Shown: positions 1-5,974 of the stretch, one piece after another | Layout: every line of letters starts with the position of its first letter | Position numbering within the stretch: the first letter of the stretch is position 1 | NCBI GenBank assembly: GCA_023415335.1 | Contig: JAEZLD010000089.1 | Coordinates: forward strand, 1-64,000 | Reading direction: 5' to 3' | From: Bacillota bacterium | GTDB lineage: Bacteria; Bacillota; Clostridia; Clostridiales; Caloramatoraceae | DNA: 64,000 nt | Position numbers and translations under genes: made by a program | Notes under the pieces: model-generated | What the model was told of the DNA's origin: nothing | What the model saw: the letters and a program-made list of their open reading frames with translations, nothing else | The model's database searches: none

Positions 1-302
1 TAACAGGGGTAATAAGAGCAGGCTTGGAACATAAGGTATCAAGTAGCATAGGCTTCAAAGGCCTTGCAAAGAAATTTATCATCATTCTTATACTTATCAT
101 GGCAGTGCTTTTAGACAGGCTCATAGGCTCAGGAACATGGGTATTTAGAACAATCGTGGCTTATTTTTATATTGCCAATGAGGGCATAAGCATACTTGAA
201 AATTCAGCAGCTCTTGGGCTTCCTGTGCCTGAGAAGTTAAAAGATATTTTGGCACAGTTAAAAGAAGGCAAGAAAGCTAAAAACGAGGAGGTAAACGAAT
301 AA
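1..302 (+). CDS. Phage holin (5'-truncated by window edge)
   Basis: This is the C-terminal part of a phage holin, a small membrane protein that permeabilises the cell membrane so the endolysin reaches the wall. The reading frame is open from the first bases of the window and begins with a Thr-Gly pair followed by a GFKGLAKK stretch, typical of the middle of the clostridial phage holin family (full length usually about 130-150 aa). A hydrophobic segment (IIILILIMAVLL) and the conserved AYFYIANEGISILEN stretch follow, then a charged Lys/Glu tail. A TTG at 24 could be read as a start, but the homologous sequence continues upstream, so the true start lies outside the window. The stop overlaps the next ATG by one base, so holin and endolysin form one lysis cassette. 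Confidence 0.85.
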   Translation, partial: TGVIRAGLEHKVSSSIGFKGLAKKFIIILILIMAVLLDRLIGSGTWVFRTIVAYFYIANEGISILENSAALGLPVPEKLKDILAQLKEGKKAKNEEVNE

Positions 303-1327
303 TGGCAAGCGTATATTTAAGCCCATCAACTCAAGAGGCCAACCGTTTTGCTGTAGGTGGCATAACAGAGGAACAAAATTCTAATGCGGTAACAGACATA
401 CTGGAAAAAGCCTTGAGGGAGAAATACGGCATAACCGTATACCGTAATAGGCCGGACATGAATCTTTCCCAAATGATAGCAGACAGCAACGCTAAAAAGC
501 CAGACATTCATGTGGCTATCCACACCAATGCCGGGGGAGGAAGAGGAACAGAGGTGTATGCCTACATTATAGAAGGAAAGGTAAGCAACTCGCAGAAATT
601 GGCACAGTATATATATGATGTATTCTCGGTAATAACTCCGAGTGCCGACAGGGGAGTTAAAAACGGAAGGACGGCCAAGCTAGGCGAAGTGGTTAACACT
701 ACCGCCACCGCAGTATTAGTTGAAATGGCTTTCCATGACAACCCAGATGATGCAGCATGGCTTATTGCTAATCGCCAGGCATGTTCTACTGCATACGAGA
801 AGGGAATTTGCAGATACTTTGGCATACAGTACAAGCCTGACGTAGTGCCTGCACCTGAGCCAGTTCCAGCACCTACAGGCAGCATAGGAGTTAGCTCTGC
901 AGTAAAGATAAAGGCTGGAGCGGTATATGGTGGCCTTGCATCTGCTAGGGGAAAGGCTGTTCCAGGCTCCTGTATTGACAAACCATACACTGTGGCAAAG
1001 ATACAGACCAACAGGGGAACGGTAGAGGCCTTATTACAAGGGATAAACAGTTGGGTAGCCGTATCATCCCTAGAACTTGTATCCGGAGGAACACCGGCAC
1101 CAGCGCCAACTCCTCAGGTTCCATACAAGGGCCAGAAGGTAGAGCTAAACGATGTGCCACTATATAACACCGCCTCCACTGCTGTAGCGGTAGGGCGCAG
1201 GACGGGCACATATTACCTCTGGGATGGCATTTGTATTAATGGGCGTTATAGGATAACCAACAGGGCCGATAGGGTAGGTGTGCAGGGCCAGGTAACGGGG
1301 TTTGTTTCAAAAGAGTATATAAAGTAG
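302..1327 (+). CDS. N-acetylmuramoyl-L-alanine amidase (endolysin) with SH3-like repeats
   Basis: This phage-type endolysin is expected to cut the bond between MurNAc and L-Ala in peptidoglycan. Residues 1-175 resemble the Amidase_3 fold: an N-terminal SPST...TEEQN motif, then HVAIHTNAGGG (zinc-ligand His) and VLVEMAFHDN (catalytic Glu). The first motif is SPSTQ rather than the usual D-x-GHG, a variant I associate with clostridial phage lysins. After a Pro-rich linker there are two SH3-like wall-binding segments (about 195-265 and 275-341) joined by a second Pro/Ala linker. The start overlaps the holin stop (TAATG) and a GAGGAGG site precedes it. There is no signal peptide, as expected for an enzyme released through a holin. 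A strong terminator follows. Confidence 0.93.
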   Translation: MASVYLSPSTQEANRFAVGGITEEQNSNAVTDILEKALREKYGITVYRNRPDMNLSQMIADSNAKKPDIHVAIHTNAGGGRGTEVYAYIIEGKVSNSQKLAQYIYDVFSVITPSADRGVKNGRTAKLGEVVNTTATAVLVEMAFHDNPDDAAWLIANRQACSTAYEKGICRYFGIQYKPDVVPAPEPVPAPTGSIGVSSAVKIKAGAVYGGLASARGKAVPGSCIDKPYTVAKIQTNRGTVEALLQGINSWVAVSSLELVSGGTPAPAPTPQVPYKGQKVELNDVPLYNTASTAVAVGRRTGTYYLWDGICINGRYRITNRADRVGVQGQVTGFVSKEYIK

Positions 1328-1333
1328 TATGTC

Positions 1334-1367
1334 AGGGCTGCTCTCTTCGGAGGGTGGCCTTTATTTT
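1334..1367 (+). terminator. Rho-independent terminator after lysis cassette
   Basis: A long hairpin with a TTCG tetraloop (stem 1334-1361, paired through several G-U pairs) is followed by TTTATTTT. It ends the holin-amidase transcript. Confidence 0.8.
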
Positions 1368-1376
1368 ACATAAGAA

Positions 1377-1399
1377 AGCACCTGCTATTAGTAGGTGCT
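1377..1399 (-). terminator. Terminator of the abi gene
   Basis: The inverted repeat AGCACCT...AGGTGCT lies just beyond the abi stop codon. On the minus strand it is followed by TTTCTTA, so it can end the abi transcript coming from the right. Confidence 0.65.
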
Positions 1400-1405
1400 A
1401 GTAGA

Positions 1406-2344
1406 TTATTGATTTAGTATTTCTTCCCAATTATCAGGGAATCCAATGAGCTTTAAATCAATGCTTGTACAATAATCTTTAATAAGATTAGTCAGGTCTA
1501 TCTTAAAAGATTCCCATGCATCAGAGTTGCTTATTAGCGTTTTTAATACAAGTATTGATGAAAATACATGCACGTCATCAATACAATAACTAGCATATAT
1601 GTTTGGAACTTTAGGCCTAGGTGATATTGTATTATTATAAATCCTTGAATAATGTGCACACATATTTCTAAGTCTGTTTAATGTATTTAACCAATTATAT
1701 AAAAATTTATCATGAACATTAAAACACTCGCTTGATATTTGTTTTCTATCATATGGGAAGAGATTCTGATACATTTTGCATATCATACCAAAAGAAAACA
1801 CTTCTACAATTACCCATATGGGAAACACACCATGCTTTGTTTGGCTATAATGCTTCACAAACAACTCTGATTGCTTGCTTTTTAAAGAATAATAGATGTT
1901 ATCTTTCAATCCATTAGTATGCTTTTCTTTTCCGTTTACGAGTTTATTGGACCCACTGTATAATAGTGGGTTCTCATATATTGCTATGTCATTATAACAA
2001 AGAGGTCCATACTTATGTGCGAGATAGTAGGCGGTATAGGTTTTTAAACGTATTTCGACAATTTCAATTATACTCATTAGAAGGGATCTCAATTTTTCAT
2101 CAAATTCATATATCTTATACATCTTTGTAAATGATATGCTTGATGTATAATGATTGTTGTTGGAAAATTGCAGAGCATAGACAGTAAGTCGATAATAATT
2201 AACTCTTTTAAGAATTTCTAATGCCTCGGTCTTATCATCTATAAACATTCCTCTGCTTCGTAGTATTTCCAATTGGTCTTGAAATGTCTTTGCGGTTTTC
2301 ATATTCATTGCTTCAGAACTGCTTGGGTTCCAATTAATTAACAT
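1406..2344 (-). CDS. Abi family (AbiF/AbiD-like) HEPN-type abortive infection protein
   Basis: This protein resembles the Abi_2 family (AbiD/AbiF) of phage-defence proteins. The N-terminal TFQDQLEILRSRGMFI..ALEILKRVNYYRLTVY block is the family hallmark. Near the C-terminus RLRNMCAHYSRIYN holds an R-N-x3-H motif, the signature of HEPN ribonucleases (R226 and H231 counted from the start used here). The likely role is a growth-arresting RNase. I start at the ATG at 2344 because GGGG lies 8 nt upstream. An in-frame ATG at 2386 sits inside a repeated hairpin and has no ribosome site; an ATG at 2308 would begin at the usual family N-terminus but also lacks one. The predicted length is 312 aa. It is transcribed against the neighbouring phage genes, as is common for prophage cargo. 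A structured RNA with two covarying hairpins lies immediately upstream. Confidence 0.85.
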   Translation of the reverse strand: MLINWNPSSSEAMNMKTAKTFQDQLEILRSRGMFIDDKTEALEILKRVNYYRLTVYALQFSNNNHYTSSISFTKMYKIYEFDEKLRSLLMSIIEIVEIRLKTYTAYYLAHKYGPLCYNDIAIYENPLLYSGSNKLVNGKEKHTNGLKDNIYYSLKSKQSELFVKHYSQTKHGVFPIWVIVEVFSFGMICKMYQNLFPYDRKQISSECFNVHDKFLYNWLNTLNRLRNMCAHYSRIYNNTISPRPKVPNIYASYCIDDVHVFSSILVLKTLISNSDAWESFKIDLTNLIKDYCTSIDLKLIGFPDNWEEILNQ

Positions 2345-2364
2345 AACAAATACCCCATATAAAG

Positions 2365-2475
2365 GAAAAGCCCACATGTTGCGCATTGTTAAGAGGCGTT
2401 GTGGGGTTCCTTAAAAATCAAATCTACTTCGGCTTGCATGTTGCGCATTGTTAAGAGGCGTTGCAAGGTCTGTTA
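2365..2475 (-). ncRNA. Candidate structured RNA (putative RNA antitoxin) upstream of abi
   Basis: Two 27-nt direct repeats (2437-2463 and 2375-2401) are identical and spaced 62 nt apart. Read on the minus strand, each is the heart of a 35-nt hairpin (2433-2467 and 2371-2405). The identical 23-nt inner sequence is held by a 6-bp stem: CTTGCA/TGCAAG in the first and CCCACA/TGTGGG in the second. The four outer pairs differ in sequence but all still pair, which argues for selection on RNA structure. A TATACT -10 box (2481-2486) places transcription start near 2475. The second hairpin is followed by CTTTTCCTTT, a weak terminator-like tract, just before the abi ribosome site. By analogy with HEPN toxins controlled by RNA, I infer an antitoxin RNA. 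Ends are approximate. Confidence 0.6.
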
Positions 2476-2480
2476 TATAT

Positions 2481-2486
2481 AGTATA
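2481..2486 (-). promoter_or_regulatory. -10 element for the abi-associated RNA
   Basis: TATACT on the minus strand lies 13 nt upstream of the first hairpin. No good -35 is visible (TATTAA is present at 17-bp spacing), so this is a modest call. Confidence 0.4.
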
Positions 2487-2550
2487 TCCTATTAATGCAG
2501 AATTTAATATAATTATATTGAACAAAATACAGTTAAAAATGTTAAAAAAC

Positions 2551-2580
2551 TACACTTTTATTGCACTTTTCTTCACTTTG
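2551..2580. repeat. Three phased CACTTT motifs
   Basis: CACTTT occurs at 2553, 2564 and 2574, one helical turn apart, on an AT-rich background between the divergent abi RNA and the mini-lexA promoter. It could be a protein-binding array; there is no direct evidence. Confidence 0.35.
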
Positions 2581-2669
2581 CGGAATATATCTTACTATTT
2601 TATACCAATTTCCTATTATACCTGTTTAAGATATTCGCATACAGGGCTTTTCTTTTGTCCTTAACCATA

Positions 2670-2698
2670 TTGACATGCGAACATATGTTCCCTATAAT
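2670..2698 (+). promoter_or_regulatory. SOS-regulated promoter (LexA box between -35 and -10)
   Basis: A consensus TTGACA (2670-2675), 17-bp spacer and TATAAT (2693-2698) drive the mini-lexA operon. The spacer contains CGAACATATGTTCC (2678-2691), a near-perfect Gram-positive SOS box, so LexA would block polymerase binding directly. Confidence 0.9.
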
Positions 2699-2719
2699 GA
2701 TATTATAGGGAGGGGTAAT

Positions 2720-2941
2720 ATGAGAAAGCTGACATCAAAACAAGCTGAGATTGTAACCGCAATTCTGCAGTATAATAATGAGCATGGCTATTCTCCTACA
2801 GTGCGTGAGATTGGCAACATGGTAGGGTTAAGGTCTCCATCAACTGTGCAGCAGCATCTCAATCACTTGGAGAAGATGGGTGCTATAGAAAAGAATCCTT
2901 CGAGTCCCAGGACAATAAGGGTAAAGATGGGTGATGTGTAA
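2720..2941 (+). CDS. Stand-alone LexA-type DNA-binding domain protein
   Basis: The 73-aa product is only the winged-helix DNA-binding domain of LexA. The recognition region YSPTVREIGNMVGLRSPSTVQQHL closely parallels host LexA (13315-13926: [24 protein letters not shown]). It lacks the Ala-Gly cleavage site and the Ser/Lys peptidase domain, so it cannot self-cleave through RecA. The ATG at 2720 is chosen because GGGAGGGG precedes it; an upstream in-frame ATG lies within the promoter. It is preceded by a SOS box and translationally coupled (TAATG) to the next gene. It probably binds SOS-like operators as a feedback or phage repressor. A role in phage induction is inferred. Confidence 0.8.
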   Translation: MRKLTSKQAEIVTAILQYNNEHGYSPTVREIGNMVGLRSPSTVQQHLNHLEKMGAIEKNPSSPRTIRVKMGDV

Positions 2942-3180
2942 TGAAAATGATAAGAGAAGAAGCCCAGGCACTGGTCATGTTTGATAAGAAGAATGCCATC
3001 CCTATGCTGCTGACCTCCACCCAGGGCACCTTTAAGGTCAATAGGACCATGAGGTCCTGGAAGGAGAGAAGGAATCTCCGGGACTGCCAGATGTACCTTT
3101 GCCAGGTGGAAGGCAGAACGGACCCTGTGGAGCTGCGCTGGGAAATGGAAAGCAATACCTGGTACATAGAGAAGCTGTGA
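2941..3180 (+). CDS. Unknown 79-aa protein of the SOS mini-lexA operon
   Basis: I do not recognise this family. The product is small, soluble and basic, with several Trp and two Cys. A region rich in Arg, Lys and Trp (VNRTMRSWKERRNLRDC) could contact nucleic acid. Its ATG overlaps the stop of the mini-lexA gene by one base, so the two are almost certainly co-translated from the SOS promoter at 2670. Two terminator-like hairpins follow. It could be a partner or target of the LexA-like protein; nothing in the sequence decides this. Confidence 0.65.
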   Translation: MKMIREEAQALVMFDKKNAIPMLLTSTQGTFKVNRTMRSWKERRNLRDCQMYLCQVEGRTDPVELRWEMESNTWYIEKL

Positions 3181-3206
3181 TATGAGTTTGATATGCCGTA
3201 TTTTAG

Positions 3207-3236
3207 AAGGCTGCCTGAAAAGGTGGCCTTTCTTTC
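3207..3236 (+). terminator. Terminator after SOS mini-operon
   Basis: The hairpin AAGGC..CCT/AGG..GCCTT, with a 2-nt internal mismatch, is followed by TTCTTTC. Confidence 0.55.
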
Positions 3237-3307
3237 TGCCATTGTATAAATCCATGTAAAATGTCAATACTCTAACTGTGCGATACATTTTCTTTACTCC
3301 CTTTCCG

Positions 3308-3334
3308 GCCATCCTACGGGGTGGCTTTCCTTTT
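3308..3334 (+). terminator. Second terminator with UACG loop
   Basis: GCCATCC-TACG-GGGTGGC is followed by TTTCCTTTT. The UACG tetraloop is very stable. It lies between the mini-lexA operon and the DUF4352-like gene. Confidence 0.6.
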
Positions 3335-3435
3335 GCCCAAATCTGCAAACATTTACATTTTTACTGGTAAAAGAAGGATTAAATGAATTATTAGAGAATA
3401 TATGTAATAAATAGAATATACTAGGAGGTATTGAT

Positions 3436-4020
3436 ATGCAAGAGAACATTAGAAAGAAGAAGCCCATTTTTAAGCGCTGGTGGTTCTGGATTATTGCTGT
3501 GGTGGTCATAATAGGAATATGGGGATCTGGCGGAGGAGACGAAGGAGATGTAAAACAGGCTGGGTCACCAGGAGTAACTACGCCTACAAAAGAGGCAGAA
3601 AAGATATTTGCAATAGGAGACTCTATTGATGTCGGAAAATTTGGTATCACCATTAATAGCAGCACAGAACAGGATAAATTTCATAGTGATAACATGTTTA
3701 TCGAAGATGTTACGACAGAAGGAAAGTTTGTTGCTGTAGAGGCAAAGATTGTTAACAATGATAAAGAAGCAAGGACCATAGATACAAACATGTTTAAGCT
3801 TGTAGACTCTCAAAATAGAGAATTTGGTGTATATAGTAAAGCTGAACTTATGACTATACTAGGAGATAAATACCTGTTCCTCGAATCTGTTAACCCTGGC
3901 ATGAGCAGGAGCGGAGTATTTGTTTTTGAAGTGCCAAAAGATGTGAACGAATATTCTTTGAAAATGTATCCAGGGATATTATTCAAGACAGGCGCACCTG
4001 AGACTGTAAAGCTAAAATAA
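3436..4020 (+). CDS. Membrane-anchored DUF4352-like protein
   Basis: The 194-aa protein has a short basic N-terminus, one transmembrane segment (residues about 15-33, WWFWIIAVVVIIGIW), a Gly-rich and Thr/Pro linker, and an extracytoplasmic beta-rich domain resembling DUF4352. The blocks FGITINSS, FVAVEAKIVNNDKEARTI and FVFEVPKDVNEYSLKMYP are typical of that immunoglobulin-like fold. Such proteins are common in Firmicutes prophages and accessory regions; function unknown. AGGAGG precedes the start by 7 nt and a clean terminator follows, so it is probably monocistronic. The assignment rests on pattern recognition of the domain. Confidence 0.75.
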   Translation: MQENIRKKKPIFKRWWFWIIAVVVIIGIWGSGGGDEGDVKQAGSPGVTTPTKEAEKIFAIGDSIDVGKFGITINSSTEQDKFHSDNMFIEDVTTEGKFVAVEAKIVNNDKEARTIDTNMFKLVDSQNREFGVYSKAELMTILGDKYLFLESVNPGMSRSGVFVFEVPKDVNEYSLKMYPGILFKTGAPETVKLK

Positions 4021-4028
4021 GAATTTGT

Positions 4029-4054
4029 CCCCTCTTTTGAGGGGCTTTCTTTTT
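4029..4054 (+). terminator. Terminator after the DUF4352-like gene
   Basis: CCCCTC-TTTT-GAGGGG is followed by CTTTCTTTTT. Confidence 0.8.
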
Positions 4055-4121
4055 GCTCACTTCCGATTCATACAAAGGATATAAACTCCCCTCTATGGGC
4101 CCCACAAACTCAAATTTGGGT

Positions 4122-4149
4122 ATAAGAAAGGCCAACCCTATAGGCTGGC
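4122..4149 (-). terminator. Terminator of the small reverse gene
   Basis: On the minus strand GCCAGCC-TATAG-GGTTGGC is followed by CTTTCTTAT, 8 nt beyond the stop of the 59-aa gene. Confidence 0.65.
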
Positions 4150-4156
4150 TCATGGC

Positions 4157-4336
4157 TTATATGTACTTCTTTTTCTCCTCGAAGCTTATTGCTCCTGCGC
4201 GGTAGTATGCATTAACTAATCCAGTAAGTTCTCCCTTTAAGTAATACCTAAATTTACCTTCAGGCTCATGCTGGAGCTTCTCAGCAGTTCGCTCTATTTC
4301 TCCTATGGCCCAAGCGCGCAATTCTTCTTTACTCAT
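4157..4336 (-). CDS. Small 59-aa phage-type protein of unknown function
   Basis: A short acidic/basic helical protein that starts MSKEELRAWAIGEIERTAEKLQ and ends in a Tyr/Lys-rich tail. It resembles short hypothetical proteins common in clostridial phages, but I cannot assign a function. The ATG at 4336 is chosen because AAGGAG lies 9 nt upstream; a longer frame to 4417 would start in AT-rich DNA without a ribosome site. A terminator follows. Its upstream region meets the divergent SOS promoter at 4406, so this is probably the last accessory gene before the miaB operon. Confidence 0.6.
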   Translation of the reverse strand: MSKEELRAWAIGEIERTAEKLQHEPEGKFRYYLKGELTGLVNAYYRAGAISFEEKKKYI

Positions 4337-4405
4337 TTGTATACATCTCCTTATTATAATACATTTGATGGGCATAATGTGTAAATTTACATAAAATTTT
4401 AATAT

Positions 4406-4435
4406 TTGACAGAACATATGTTTGGGTAATACAAT
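4406..4435 (+). promoter_or_regulatory. SOS-regulated promoter upstream of miaB
   Basis: TTGACA (4406-4411), an 18-bp spacer and TACAAT (4430-4435) form a promoter. AGAACATATGTTTG (4411-4424) overlaps the spacer and fits the GAAC-N4-GTTY SOS pattern. Transcription runs toward a 37-codon ORF and then miaB. Confidence 0.8.
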
Positions 4436-4476
4436 ATAGATACAATCATATTTTGTAATTTATGGGGGAATGTGTT

Positions 4477-4590
4477 ATGCAAAGCAATGAATTACAGTTT
4501 TACAAATTACTAATGCAATTTGTCATAAATAATAAAAAAGAGAACCCTAAATTATCAAAATCGCCTCCTTATGGTATAATAAAGAAATAA
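4477..4590 (+). CDS. Possible SOS-induced 37-aa peptide
   Basis: This short ORF begins with ATG behind GGGGGAA (4464-4470) about 45 nt downstream of the SOS promoter and ends with TAA 23 nt before miaB. The N-terminus is mildly hydrophobic ([12 protein letters not shown]) and the C-terminus Lys/Pro-rich. The miaB promoter lies within its 3' end. It may be a small SOS peptide or a translated leader coupling SOS transcription to miaB-mutSL. I recognise no homologue. Confidence 0.45.
   Translation: MQSNELQFYKLLMQFVINNKKENPKLSKSPPYGIIKK
4552..4580 (+). promoter_or_regulatory. Housekeeping promoter of miaB-mutS-mutL
   Basis: TTATCA (4552-4557), a 17-bp spacer and TATAAT (4575-4580) lie 34 nt before the miaB start. 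Confidence 0.65.
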
Positions 4591-4613
4591 CTATTTTATT
4601 GGAGGAAACAAAC

Positions 4614-5954
4614 ATGAAGACTTTAAATAAAACCTTCTTTATTTCTACTTACGGCTGCCAAATGAATGAGGAGGATTCAGAGAGACTATCAGGCATGCTT
4701 ATGAGCCTGGGATACAATGAATGCGCCAACAGGGAGGATGCTGGTATAATTATATTTAACACCTGTTGTGTAAGAGAAAATGCTGAAAACAAGGTATATG
4801 GAAACCTTGGGATGCTGAAGGCCATAAAGAAAAAGCATCCTGATACTATAATCGCCATATGCGGCTGCATGATGCAGCAGAAGGGTGTAAGCGATGTAAT
4901 AAAGAAGAAATACCCATTTGTTGATATAATATTCGGCACATATAACCTCCACAGATTCCCTGAGCTTTTATCAAGTGCCATGCAGAGTGGCAGGACTGTA
5001 ATAGAGCTGTGGGATAAGGAGGGTGAAATAGTTGAGGGACTGCCAATAAGTCATGAAAGCGACCTTAAGGCCTTTGTTACAATCATGCACGGCTGCAACA
5101 ACTTCTGTACCTACTGCATAGTACCCTATACCAGGGGACGTGAAAGAAGCAGGCGCCCTGAGGCTATAGAAGCGGAAATCAGAGAACTGTCAGCTAAGGG
5201 CTATAAGGAGGTAACCCTTCTAGGTCAGAACGTCAACTCCTATGGAAAGGATCTTAAGGATACCAGCTTTGCAGATCTTTTAAGAAGGGTAGATAAAGTC
5301 GAAGGAATTGAGCGTATACGGTTTATGACCTCACATCCAAAGGATTTGACGGATGAGCTGATAGACGCCATAAAAGAATGCCCCCATGTATGTGAGCACG
5401 TACACCTTCCTGTGCAATCAGGAAGCACCAGATTGCTTAATAAGATGAACAGGAAGTATACCAAGGAACAGTATCTGGAGCTGGTCCGCAAGCTTAAGGA
5501 GGCAATCCCGGGAGTTGCAATAACAACTGATATAATAGTTGGCTTCCCTGGAGAAACTGAAGAGGACTTCCAGGAGACAATGGATATCGTAAGAAAGGTA
5601 GGCTATGATTCCGCCTTTACATTCATATACTCCATAAGAGAAGGCACTCCAGCAGCAAAATACACTGAGCAGGTTCCAGACGAAATAAAGCATGACAGGT
5701 TTAACAGACTCCTGGAGTTGGTAAATGCCACAGGAGATGAAAGATGCAAGGAATACATCAATAATACTGCTGAGGTGCTTGTAGAGGGCTATAGCAAGAC
5801 AGAGGAGGATAAGCTGACAGGAAGAACCAGAACAGGAAAGCTGGTTAACTTCTCAGGAGGAGACTCCTCACTTATAGGCAAGCTTGTAAATGTAAGGATA
5901 GATGATACACAAATGTACCTGCTTCATGGCACATATTTAAGCATGGTTAAGTAG
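4614..5954 (+). CDS. miaB: tRNA-2-methylthio-N6-dimethylallyladenosine synthase MiaB
   Basis: MiaB adds the 2-methylthio group to i6A37 of tRNAs, next to the anticodon, using two 4Fe-4S clusters and S-adenosylmethionine. The N-terminal UPF0004 domain carries cluster-ligand cysteines at about residues 15, 51 and 85. The radical-SAM motif CNNFCTYC (C161, C165, C168) follows, and a TRAM RNA-binding domain closes the protein. The 446-aa length is normal. The ATG at 4614 is used because GGAGG ends 7 nt upstream; a TTG five codons earlier has no such site. It heads miaB-mutS-mutL-miaA-hfq and therefore works upstream of MiaA product formed by the same operon. Confidence 0.97.
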   Translation: MKTLNKTFFISTYGCQMNEEDSERLSGMLMSLGYNECANREDAGIIIFNTCCVRENAENKVYGNLGMLKAIKKKHPDTIIAICGCMMQQKGVSDVIKKKYPFVDIIFGTYNLHRFPELLSSAMQSGRTVIELWDKEGEIVEGLPISHESDLKAFVTIMHGCNNFCTYCIVPYTRGRERSRRPEAIEAEIRELSAKGYKEVTLLGQNVNSYGKDLKDTSFADLLRRVDKVEGIERIRFMTSHPKDLTDELIDAIKECPHVCEHVHLPVQSGSTRLLNKMNRKYTKEQYLELVRKLKEAIPGVAITTDIIVGFPGETEEDFQETMDIVRKVGYDSAFTFIYSIREGTPAAKYTEQVPDEIKHDRFNRLLELVNATGDERCKEYINNTAEVLVEGYSKTEEDKLTGRTRTGKLVNFSGGDSSLIGKLVNVRIDDTQMYLLHGTYLSMVK

Positions 5955-5974
5955 CAGAGTAGGAGGGCGTTATT

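Noticed and set aside
562..1011. A 149-codon minus-strand frame within the endolysin gene
   Set aside because: It lies opposite a clear amidase with intact motifs and has no recognisable features of its own.
2345..2386. Longer abi start at 2386
   Set aside because: The ATG lies inside the repeated hairpin, lacks a ribosome site, and the extra residues do not resemble the family N-terminus.
2371..2467. Minimal CRISPR array (two 27-bp repeats with a 35-bp gap)
   Set aside because: Only two copies, no cas genes, and the bases flanking each repeat pair with each other and covary, which explains the element as tandem hairpins.
2461..2664. A 67-codon hydrophobic frame on the plus strand
   Set aside because: No ribosome site, very AT-rich, and it overlaps the abi RNA promoter region. 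Probably chance.
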